Assembly: GCA_946570335.1 (NCBI GenBank)
Contig: CAMNYG010000013.1
Span: 1 to 12,315, forward strand
Direction of reading: 5' to 3'
Source of the DNA: an uncultured Dietzia sp.
GTDB taxonomy: Bacteria > Actinomycetota > Actinomycetes > Mycobacteriales > Mycobacteriaceae
DNA: 12,315 nt
Shown: piece by piece, positions 1 through 5,569 of the stretch
Layout of the letters: the number at the start of each line of letters is the position of its first letter
Position numbering within the stretch: position 1 is the first letter of the stretch
Translations under genes and position numbers: made by a program
The notes under the pieces: model-generated
Seen by the model: the letters and a program-made list of their open reading frames with translations, nothing else
What the model was told of the DNA's origin: nothing
The model's database searches: none

Positions 1-653
1 GACAGTCCCCTGCCCCTGTCCGGCGAGGTCAGGGCCCGCAGGGCGTCCCACGGGCGGAAGTCGTCGCCCGCCCGCACCGAGGCGGCGAGCGCGACTCCCG
101 AACCCGCCAGACGAACGAGGTCGCCCCCGACGAGGTCGTCGACGAGCGGACGCAGGAGGATCACGGTGCCGACCGCGGCCAGTGCCGACAGATCCACGTC
201 GCTGATCTCCGAGTAGCCGATCAGGACCGGGACACAGCGGGCGACAGCCGGGCCGCCCAGCTCGTCGGCGAGGCGGGACAGCTCAGCGGCGAGACCCGCA
301 GGCGACGTTCCGGGCTCGAGAACCACACGTTCACCGGCTCGGATCCGGTCGGCCACGGCGTCGAGCCCGTGAGCGCCGGGCAGTCCGGCCGGCACCACAC
401 CCTGCGATGCCGCGGTGGCCGATACCGCGGTGACGGCGGTGTCGGCCGAATCCACCCCGCCGACGACGCACTCGACGAACGCGGGCGCAACCCAGTCACC
501 CGCGAGGTCGACATGGTGGGAGTCGGGGAAGAGTGCGGGACCCGGGGTATCGGAGCCGACCCAGACGACGAGGCCGTTCTCGTACGCCAGCGCGGTGGCG
601 TCTCGCGAGGCTGGGGTGAGGACACGGCCTCCGGTGGCGAGAGTTGCAGGCAT
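1..653 (-). CDS. Amidohydrolase-like protein lacking metal ligands (partial, C-terminus beyond left edge)
   Basis: An open frame of 217 codons starts at ATG 653 and leaves the window without a stop. Residues 1-65 resemble the small N-terminal beta-sandwich of metal-dependent amidohydrolases: a GGRVLTP opening, an ENGLVVWVG turn, then AGDWVAPAFVE where the family normally has a PGFVD-x-HxH metal site. Both histidines of that site are missing (residues 61-65 read ECVVG), and H95 is the only histidine after residue 47, so a normal one- or two-metal centre looks impossible in the visible part. Near the edge, FRPWDALRAL (199-208) resembles the segment after the last barrel strand in YtcJ-like amidohydrolases, so the barrel is much shorter than usual. 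The gene is divergent from the cobG remnant, separated by 73 bp. The family call is by pattern and moderately sure; enzymatic activity is doubtful. Confidence 0.6.
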   Translation of the reverse strand, partial: MPATLATGGRVLTPASRDATALAYENGLVVWVGSDTPGPALFPDSHHVDLAGDWVAPAFVECVVGGVDSADTAVTAVSATAASQGVVPAGLPGAHGLDAVADRIRAGERVVLEPGTSPAGLAAELSRLADELGGPAVARCVPVLIGYSEISDVDLSALAAVGTVILLRPLVDDLVGGDLVRLAGSGVALAASVRAGDDFRPWDALRALTSPDRGRGL

Positions 654-659
654 GCTCCG

Positions 660-665
660 AGTATC
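660..665 (-). promoter_or_regulatory. Possible -10 element for the amidohydrolase-like gene
   Basis: On the minus strand GATACT lies 6 nt before ATG 653. It keeps the A at position 2 and T at position 6 of the actinobacterial TANNNT consensus but not the first T. Transcription would begin almost at the start codon, giving a leaderless mRNA. No clear -35 is visible. This is weak evidence on its own; it is supported mainly by the same arrangement at other starts in the window. Confidence 0.25.
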
Positions 666-712
666 CCCGAGTGCGACCGGTCCCATGGAACCCGACCACC
701 CGGAGGGCTGAT

Positions 713-718
713 TAGGCT
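713..718 (+). promoter_or_regulatory. -10 element of a likely leaderless promoter for the cobG remnant
   Basis: TAGGCT fits the TANNNT -10 consensus and ends 8 nt before ATG 727. The predicted transcription start is about 724-727, at or within a few bases of the start codon. No Shine-Dalgarno sequence lies at a useful distance, which agrees with leaderless translation. No convincing -35 hexamer is seen around 690-695. Confidence 0.4.
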
Positions 719-726
719 TCTCACCC

Positions 727-1701
727 ATGACGGACCACGACCACCCCGCCGGCGACGATGACAGCTCCCCCGGGAACTCTTCCGGCGATCTGGAAGGAAC
801 TGGTGGCCGCGCCCGACTGGGGTTCCCCGGTGGCCGACTGCGACCCGCAGACTGGACGGCGTTGGCGCAGCTCGCCGCCGAGCATTCCGGTCACCTGCAG
901 CTGTCCTACGGGGGAGTCGTGCAGATCCCCGGGGCACAGGACGAGAACAGCCTCCGGGAACGCGCGCAGGCTGCCGGCCTCACCTCGCGGCTCGTGCACG
1001 AAACGGGCCGCACCATCCTCGCCTCTCCCCTGGCCGGACGACTGCCCGGCCGGAACGACCTGGGGGATCTGCCCGAGCGGCTCGACGCCGCCCTCGACGC
1101 GCACCAGGACGCATCGTCGCTGGCCGCACCCGTCGTGTTCGGGTTCGACGACGGCTCCGGGGACGTGCTCGCACACGGGCCCGACCTGGCGGCGGAGGCC
1201 GGCCCGGAGGACGGGATGGCCCGAATCCACGCAGGGGGACACGACACCGGACTCCGGACCTCGATCGCCGACGTGGTGTCCGTCCTCGTCGATGCCGTGG
1301 CGGGGCTGAGCCGCGCCGCGGAACGGCCCGCGACGGTGAACTCGTCCAGCGTGATGCACGACCTCGTCGTCACACTCTCCGACCACCCGCTGACCACCCG
1401 CACCGACCTCACCGCCTCCGGCGCGCCCACCGGGCGCGACGAGGTGCCACCGGTGGGGTGGGTCGACACCCTCGACGGGCTCGTCACCCTCCTGGCGGTC
1501 GTGGCCGACGGGGTGGTCCCCGCCCGACTCGCCGAGTTCCTCGGCGCCATCGAGCGGCCCAGCACCATCTCGGCCGACCGCGTGATCGGCCTCCACGGAC
1601 TCACTGAGGGGATGGCGGAGCAGGTCGTGCGGGTACTCGCCCCGATGGGATTGGTGTTCGACGCGACCTCCCCCTGGGTCCGGAGGCACCCCGAGACCTG
1701 A
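727..1701 (+). CDS. cobG: Truncated, cysteine-free CobG-like protein (precorrin-3B synthase remnant)
   Basis: 324 residues. It resembles CobG, a siroheme and [4Fe-4S] enzyme of the aerobic cobalamin pathway that converts precorrin-3A to precorrin-3B. Recognisable parts are the ferredoxin-like half-domain (about 29-85), the ASPLAGR segment (99-105), the VFGFDDGSGDV stretch (137-147) and the second ferredoxin-like half-domain (about 241-319, PPVGWV to SPWVRR). In CobG the SPW motif is followed by the ACTGxPGC segment that supplies iron-sulfur ligands. Here the protein ends six residues after SPW, and it contains no cysteine anywhere. The usual arginine of the first half-domain is also missing (LSYGGVVQ, 59-66). 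Ordinary CobG catalysis is therefore unlikely. It faces the CobM-CobK fusion, without cobH or cobIJ between them. Homology is fairly sure; function is unknown. Confidence 0.72.
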   Translation: MTDHDHPAGDDDSSPGNSSGDLEGTGGRARLGFPGGRLRPADWTALAQLAAEHSGHLQLSYGGVVQIPGAQDENSLRERAQAAGLTSRLVHETGRTILASPLAGRLPGRNDLGDLPERLDAALDAHQDASSLAAPVVFGFDDGSGDVLAHGPDLAAEAGPEDGMARIHAGGHDTGLRTSIADVVSVLVDAVAGLSRAAERPATVNSSSVMHDLVVTLSDHPLTTRTDLTASGAPTGRDEVPPVGWVDTLDGLVTLLAVVADGVVPARLAEFLGAIERPSTISADRVIGLHGLTEGMAEQVVRVLAPMGLVFDATSPWVRRHPET

Positions 1702-1749
1702 ACCGTGGCCGGCCCGGGCTCACACCGTCGGCAGCCTTGCGGCCACGGT
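1702..1749. terminator. 10-bp inverted repeat between convergent genes, candidate bidirectional terminator
   Basis: ACCGTGGCCG at 1702-1711 and its exact reverse complement at 1740-1749 could form a perfect 10-bp GC-rich stem with a 28-nt loop. It starts directly after the stop codon of the cobG remnant and lies 30 bp from the stop of the convergent CobM-CobK gene, so it could end transcripts from both sides. There is no T-run on either strand, and the loop is longer than is typical. Confidence 0.45.
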
Positions 1750-1779
1750 GCGGCCGGGCAGGTTCGACCGACACCGGGG

Positions 1780-3033
1780 TCACCGTGAGCCGAACCGACT
1801 GACCAACCAGCGGGCCGCATCCGGCACGGTGTACACGGTCTCCGGTCTCGTCTCTACTTCTGTGGCGAAATGCTGTGGTCGGTCGACCATCACCACGGGG
1901 ATGTGCAGTGCACGGGCCGCCTCGAGCTTCGCGGCCGTGGACTCCCCGCCGCTGTCGCGGGTCACCAGCACATCGATGCGGTGACGGGCCATGAGAGTCC
2001 GCTCGGCATCGACGCCGAACGGGCCCCGGTCCAGAACCAGCAGGTATCGCTGCGGGAGGGGGCCGGGTGGCGGCTCGGAACACCTGATCAGGTATGAACC
2101 GCGCTCATCTCCGGCGAAGGCGGAGGCACCGTGCTTGCCCACCGTGAGCATCGGCCGACGGAAGCGCTGTCGAACCACCGCCACCGCGGTCTGCAGGTCC
2201 GGGACACGAATCCACTCGTCCCCGGCCGTTTCCTGCCATTCGGGGCGCTCCAGTCGCAGAAGAGGCACGCCGGTCGCAGCGGCGGAGTGGGCCGCGTCGA
2301 CGGAGATCTTCCGGGCGAACGGGTCGGTCGCATCTATCAGTGCGTTCACCGAGTTCTCCCGGAGCCAGCGAGCGAGTTCGGAGGCCCCACCGAACTCGCC
2401 GATCCGGACCTCGCCCCGGGGTAGCCGTGGCCTGGCGATCTTGCCCGCCAACGAGGTCACCACGTCCAGGCCGGCGGTGACCAACAGGTCCGCGAGCCGG
2501 CGGGCCTCGCCGGTACCACCCAGAACGAGGATCAGTCCCGGGTCTCCGGGCGTCGGTGACGCACCGGCTCGGTCCGCCACACCGTCCTCCCCCCGGCCGT
2601 CGACCTGCGTATCGGACCCGCTCATGAGGCTTGGCGATGTCGTGTGAGCCGGGTGCGGGATGCCGGGGACGAGTTCCCAGGTGATCCCGCTCGCGTCGAA
2701 GACCTCCGTGAGCGTCGGGGTCTCGTCATGCTGGAGCGGGTCGCCGGCGAACAGGTGGACCACCCTGTCCCCCCTGCTGAGTGCGGCGCGGATCTCGTCG
2801 AGGATCTGGCCGGTCGACAGTGAGGCGGTGTCCACGACCCGTGCCGTGGGCGGGCACAGCGCCAGCGCCTCGGACGGCTCTTCCGCACGGGCGTGGAGAC
2901 ACGTACCGCTCATCGCGATGAGGCGCGAGGCCCGGACGGTGAGCAGATCGACGGGGCCTGGGCCGACGCCCACCAGGTGTACGGCGACCGGTGCGTCCCT
3001 GGGCATGCCGTCCGGGATCGTGGCGCCGCTCAC
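1780..3033 (-). CDS. cobK: Fusion of a half-length CobM-type methyltransferase domain and a CobK-type precorrin-6A reductase
   Basis: 417 residues from GTG 3033, whose GTGA overlaps the stop of the upstream reductase; ATG 3006 is an alternative giving 408 residues. Residues 18-126 match the N-terminal half of CobM (precorrin-4 C11-methyltransferase): VHLVGVGPG at 18-26, LTVRASR, CPPTARVVDTA at 60-70, GDPL at 97-100, VPGIPH at 122-127. The C-terminal half, which completes the SAM and substrate site, is absent. A Gly/Asp/Ser-rich linker (128-166) leads into a complete CobK-like reductase (167-417) that would use NADPH to reduce precorrin-6A: LGGTGEARRL, SLAGK, GEFGG, SGGESTAAKL. Two motifs depart from CobK: DATHPF reads DATDPF (234-239) and KNSGG reads RDSGG (359-363). 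In M. tuberculosis cobM directly precedes cobK, so an in-frame deletion explains the fusion. A separate CobK start at ATG 2625 is possible but has no ribosome-binding site. Confidence 0.75.
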   Translation of the reverse strand: MSGATIPDGMPRDAPVAVHLVGVGPGPVDLLTVRASRLIAMSGTCLHARAEEPSEALALCPPTARVVDTASLSTGQILDEIRAALSRGDRVVHLFAGDPLQHDETPTLTEVFDASGITWELVPGIPHPAHTTSPSLMSGSDTQVDGRGEDGVADRAGASPTPGDPGLILVLGGTGEARRLADLLVTAGLDVVTSLAGKIARPRLPRGEVRIGEFGGASELARWLRENSVNALIDATDPFARKISVDAAHSAAATGVPLLRLERPEWQETAGDEWIRVPDLQTAVAVVRQRFRRPMLTVGKHGASAFAGDERGSYLIRCSEPPPGPLPQRYLLVLDRGPFGVDAERTLMARHRIDVLVTRDSGGESTAAKLEAARALHIPVVMVDRPQHFATEVETRPETVYTVPDAARWLVSRFGSR

Positions 3034-3806
3034 CGGGGCATCCGTCGCCAGATCGGCTGCGGGACGAGCCGGGCGACGGCGAACATCACCCGCAACTGCC
3101 ACGGAATCCACACGACCCCGGACCGGCGGGCCACGACACGGTCCACCACCGCGGCGGCCACCTGTTCCGGAGTCGACGAGAACGGTGCCGGATCCATGCC
3201 GGCGGTCATCCGGCCGATCACGAACCCGGGCCGCGGGATGATGAGTGTGACGCCGGTGCCGTGCAGGGCATCCGCCATTCCGGATGCGAAACCGTCCAGG
3301 CCTGCCTTGGCCGAACCGTAGACGTAATTGGCCCGCCGGACGCGTTGCCCGGCGACGGAGGAGAACGCCACGAGTACACCGCTGCGCCGAGACTTCATCC
3401 GTTCCGCGAGGACGGTCAGTAGCGCTGCCTGGGCCACGAAGTCGGTGTGCAGGATCTGTGCGGCGGCGTCGGCGTCACGCTCTGCGACCTCCTGGTCCCC
3501 GAGAATCCCGAACGCGAGCACCGCGATGTCGACGGGACCCACCCGGGATTCGATCTCGTCCACGACCCCGGCGTGGGAGGACAGGTCGTCGGCGTCGAAG
3601 TCCACGGTCTCGACTGCGGTCGCACCCGCGGTCCACAGCGGCGCGACCGGTGACGAGTCCCCTCCGGGCCTGGACGCCAGGACGATGGTGCGGCCGGGTG
3701 CGAGGCGGCGCGCCACGGCCAGGCCTATCTCACTGCGGCCGCCGAACACGACGACCACCTCACCACCGGGCCGCTGCCGGTCAGACGACGATGCAGGTGT
3801 GGGCAT
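3030..3806 (-). CDS. DprE2-like short-chain dehydrogenase/reductase
   Basis: 258 residues from ATG 3806, with GGGAG 9 nt upstream (3816-3820). The Rossmann dinucleotide site reads FGGRSEIG (21-28), and AFG (98-100) replaces the usual NAG. The catalytic serine lies at 149-150, and Tyr163 and Lys167 form the YxxxK pair (YGSAK). PRPGFV (191-196) is the loop after the active site. The GGxSEIG signature and the tryptophan-rich, partly hydrophobic C-terminus (WIPWQLRV to PQPIWRRMPR) are typical of mycobacterial relatives of DprE2, the keto-reductase that finishes decaprenylphosphoryl-arabinose synthesis for the cell wall. From memory it corresponds to Rv2073c, whose own substrate is not established. 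It is divergent from the split-barrel gene and shares a 4-nt overlap with the downstream CobM-CobK fusion, so the two are probably cotranscribed and translationally coupled. In M. tuberculosis cobL would follow; it is missing here. Confidence 0.85.
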   Translation of the reverse strand: MPTPASSSDRQRPGGEVVVVFGGRSEIGLAVARRLAPGRTIVLASRPGGDSSPVAPLWTAGATAVETVDFDADDLSSHAGVVDEIESRVGPVDIAVLAFGILGDQEVAERDADAAAQILHTDFVAQAALLTVLAERMKSRRSGVLVAFSSVAGQRVRRANYVYGSAKAGLDGFASGMADALHGTGVTLIIPRPGFVIGRMTAGMDPAPFSSTPEQVAAAVVDRVVARRSGVVWIPWQLRVMFAVARLVPQPIWRRMPR

Positions 3807-3869
3807 GCGCTCAGTCTCCCACGCGTCCACTCGCCCACGGGCTCCGTGGGCCACCCCGGGCGGCTGTGG

Positions 3870-3875
3870 CAGGCT
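3870..3875 (+). promoter_or_regulatory. Possible -10 element for the split-barrel oxidoreductase gene
   Basis: CAGGCT lies 7 nt before ATG 3883, one base from the TAGGCT seen before the cobG remnant and at nearly the same distance. No Shine-Dalgarno sequence is visible before the ATG, so a leaderless mRNA starting at about 3882 is the simplest reading. The first base departs from TANNNT, so confidence is low. Confidence 0.3.
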
Positions 3876-3882
3876 CGGCCAC

Positions 3883-4296
3883 ATGGCACGCACCCTGGCA
3901 GAGATCTCCGACGAGGCGCACGAGTTCCTGTCGACCTATCACCTGGGCACGCTCACCACCCTGCGCACGGACGGCTCCCCGCACGTCGTGGCCGTGGGCT
4001 TCACCGTGGACCTCGACAGCGGGCTCGCGCGCGTCATCACGACGAAGGGCTCCCAGAAGGCGCGCAACGCCGCGCGAGGCGGCCGCGCCGCGGTCTCCCA
4101 CGTCGACGGCGGACGCTGGCTAACCTTCGAAGGGCCCGCCCGGTTGCTCACCGACGCCCCCGCGGTCCGGGAGGCCGAGCGACGGTACGCGCTGCGCTAC
4201 CGGGAGCCGCGTCCGAATCCCGAGCGCGTCGTGGTGGCGATCGAGGTGGACCGGGTTCTCGGCTCCGCCCGGATGTTCACCGGCGTCCGGGGGTGA
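3883..4296 (+). CDS. F420/flavin-type split-barrel oxidoreductase, Rv2074-like (possible F420H2-dependent biliverdin reductase)
   Basis: 137 residues, the same length I recall for M. tuberculosis Rv2074. It is a small pyridoxamine-5'-phosphate-oxidase-like split barrel. Visible family segments are FLSTYHLGTLTTLR (15-28), SPHVVAVGFTVD (32-43), ARVITTKGSQKARNA (49-63, the likely cofactor-phosphate-binding region), GRWLTFEG (77-84) and YREPRPNPERVVV (106-118). Rv2074 has been reported to reduce biliverdin to bilirubin with reduced F420, so the same role is plausible here, acting as a cytoplasmic dimer; the substrate cannot be confirmed by reading. ATG 3883 is chosen because family similarity begins there, although the frame stays open further upstream. 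It is divergent from the DprE2-like reductase (76-bp spacer), the same arrangement as Rv2073c/Rv2074, and converges on the peptidase gene across a strong hairpin. Confidence 0.87.
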   Translation: MARTLAEISDEAHEFLSTYHLGTLTTLRTDGSPHVVAVGFTVDLDSGLARVITTKGSQKARNAARGGRAAVSHVDGGRWLTFEGPARLLTDAPAVREAERRYALRYREPRPNPERVVVAIEVDRVLGSARMFTGVRG

Positions 4297-4309
4297 CCGG
4301 TGGTGGATC

Positions 4310-4351
4310 CCGCTTGCGGCGGGCCCACCGAGACCGTCCCGTCGCAAGCGG
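4310..4351. terminator. 14-bp hairpin between convergent genes, bidirectional terminator
   Basis: The arm CCGCTTGCGGCGGG (4310-4323) pairs along its whole length with CCCGTCGCAAGCGG (4338-4351) if one G-U wobble is allowed (4319 with 4342), leaving a 14-nt loop. It begins 13 bp after the stop of the split-barrel gene and ends 21 bp before the stop of the convergent peptidase gene, so it can serve both. There is no T-tract, as is common for actinobacterial terminators. Confidence 0.7.
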
Positions 4352-4372
4352 CCAGTGGCGCCGGGTGAGCAC

Positions 4373-5479
4373 TCAGAGAACGCGCAGTCCACGCTCGCCG
4401 TTGTTGAGATCCCGCCGGCCGTCCGCTGTCACCGCGACGATGTCCTCCAGCCGCGCGCCCCACTGGCCGTCGCGGTAGATTCCCGGTTCGACGGAGAACG
4501 TCATCCCCTCCGCGAGGACCGTGTCCGCGCCGGGGGCGACGAACGGCGGCTCGTGCAGACCGAGGCCGATCCCGTGGCCGGTGCGGTGGATGAACCGCTC
4601 GCCCAGTCCCGCGGCGGCCAGATGCTCTCTGGCGGCGGCGTCGATCTCGCCGATCGCCACCCCGGGCCGTACGGCCTCACGTGCCAGCCTCTGTGCTTCC
4701 TGCAGCACGGCGTACTCCTCGGCCACCTGACCCGACGGCTCGCCCATCGAGTAGGTGCGTGTGCAGTCCGAGTGATAGCCACTGGCCAGCGGTCCCCCGA
4801 TGTCGACCACCACGACGTCTCCGGACCGCACCACCCGGTCGGAGACCCCGTGATGCGGATCGGCGCCGTGTGGTCCGGAGCCGACGATCACGAACTCGGC
4901 GTGGGTGAGCCCCTCGGCTTCGATGGCGGCCGTGATGAGCTCGCCGACCTCGGCCTCTGTCCGTCCCACCTGAAGGAACTCGCCCATCCGCGCGTGCACG
5001 GCATCGATGCGCCGGGCGGCCTCGGCGAGCTCGTCCACCTCGCTGGGGGTCTTGACGGCCCGCACGTGATCGATCACGTCCGAGGCCAGGACCACCTCGC
5101 CGTCGACGCCCAGTTGGAGCGGCACCAGATGCAGTGCCGGCATGGCCGTCGACACGGCCACCCGACCGGACACCTTTCCTCCGACCAGTGCGACCGCATC
5201 GGTGCCGTCCTCCCACGGGAGCACGGTCGAGCCCACCAGTTCGGCGGCACCGCGCACCGTCTCGGTGAGCTCGAGGGACGGCAGGACCAGAAGTGGCGTG
5301 TCACCGTCCGCGGGGATGATCAACACGGTGAGCCGCTCGTGGGAGTCCAGCCGCTGACCGGTCAGGTACGCCATGTCCTCACCGGAGTAGACCACGACAT
5401 GGTCGATCCCCAGCTCCCGTGCGCGGGCACGGATGGCGTTCAGGCGGTGTGGATGAAGGTCCGGTGCGTCGCTGGTCAT
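4373..5479 (-). CDS. pepE: M24-family Xaa-Pro dipeptidase/aminopeptidase (PepE-like)
   Basis: 368 residues from ATG 5479; the mycobacterial PepE (Rv2089c) is of similar size. Residues 1-135 form the N-terminal creatinase-like domain; about 145-368 is the pita-bread catalytic domain. All five metal ligands are in place: Asp226 (VVVDIGG), Asp238 (HSDCTRT), His302 (TGHGIG), Glu331 (SVEPGIY) and Glu345 (RLEDIV). The substrate-site histidines are present in DPHHG (207-211) and GLHEPP (307-312). It should be an active cytoplasmic di-metal peptidase that cleaves peptide bonds involving proline. The frame remains open far upstream, but similarity and a -10 element place the start at 5479. GGGAG ends only 2 nt before the ATG, too close for a normal ribosome-binding site. 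The gene is divergent from the 5'-3' exonuclease gene. Confidence 0.92.
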   Translation of the reverse strand: MTSDAPDLHPHRLNAIRARARELGIDHVVVYSGEDMAYLTGQRLDSHERLTVLIIPADGDTPLLVLPSLELTETVRGAAELVGSTVLPWEDGTDAVALVGGKVSGRVAVSTAMPALHLVPLQLGVDGEVVLASDVIDHVRAVKTPSEVDELAEAARRIDAVHARMGEFLQVGRTEAEVGELITAAIEAEGLTHAEFVIVGSGPHGADPHHGVSDRVVRSGDVVVVDIGGPLASGYHSDCTRTYSMGEPSGQVAEEYAVLQEAQRLAREAVRPGVAIGEIDAAAREHLAAAGLGERFIHRTGHGIGLGLHEPPFVAPGADTVLAEGMTFSVEPGIYRDGQWGARLEDIVAVTADGRRDLNNGERGLRVL

Positions 5480-5486
5480 GACTCCC

Positions 5487-5492
5487 ACAGTA
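5487..5492 (-). promoter_or_regulatory. -10 element of a likely leaderless promoter for pepE
   Basis: On the minus strand TACTGT matches TANNNT exactly and sits 7 nt before ATG 5479, so transcription should begin at or next to the start codon. No -35 consensus is recognised upstream. It lies back to back with the exonuclease promoter about 35 bp away. Confidence 0.42.
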
Positions 5493-5527
5493 GGCCGACC
5501 GGCTCCCCGCCCGCCCCCGTCGGCGGT

Positions 5528-5533
5528 TAGCCT
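5528..5533 (+). promoter_or_regulatory. -10 element for the 5'-3' exonuclease gene
   Basis: TAGCCT fits TANNNT. The expected transcription start is about 5540, which coincides with an in-frame GTG and lies 30 nt upstream of the preferred ATG 5570. The mRNA would thus have a short leader carrying the AGGAGG ribosome-binding site, or be read leaderless from the GTG. Confidence 0.38.
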
Positions 5534-5559
5534 GGCGGGGTGGTCCCGACCAGCTCTGC

Positions 5560-5565
5560 AGGAGG
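5560..5565 (+). promoter_or_regulatory. Strong Shine-Dalgarno site that fixes the exonuclease start
   Basis: AGGAGG lies 4 nt before ATG 5570. It favours 5570 over the upstream in-frame GTG at 5540. It is one of the few strong ribosome-binding sites in the window. Confidence 0.6.
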
Positions 5566-5569
5566 CGCG

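Noticed and set aside
221..937. A 238-codon minus-strand frame across the amidohydrolase and cobG starts
   Set aside because: It is out of frame with the amidohydrolase-like protein, very rich in Pro/Ser/Arg, and covers the divergent promoter region and the start of cobG.
3328..3882. Upstream extension of the split-barrel gene frame
   Set aside because: It is antisense to the DprE2-like reductase; homologues of 137 residues start at ATG 3883.
4355..5530. A 391-codon open frame on the plus strand opposite pepE
   Set aside because: The minus strand encodes a complete M24 peptidase with all metal ligands. The opposite frame has no motif and even spans the peptidase promoter.
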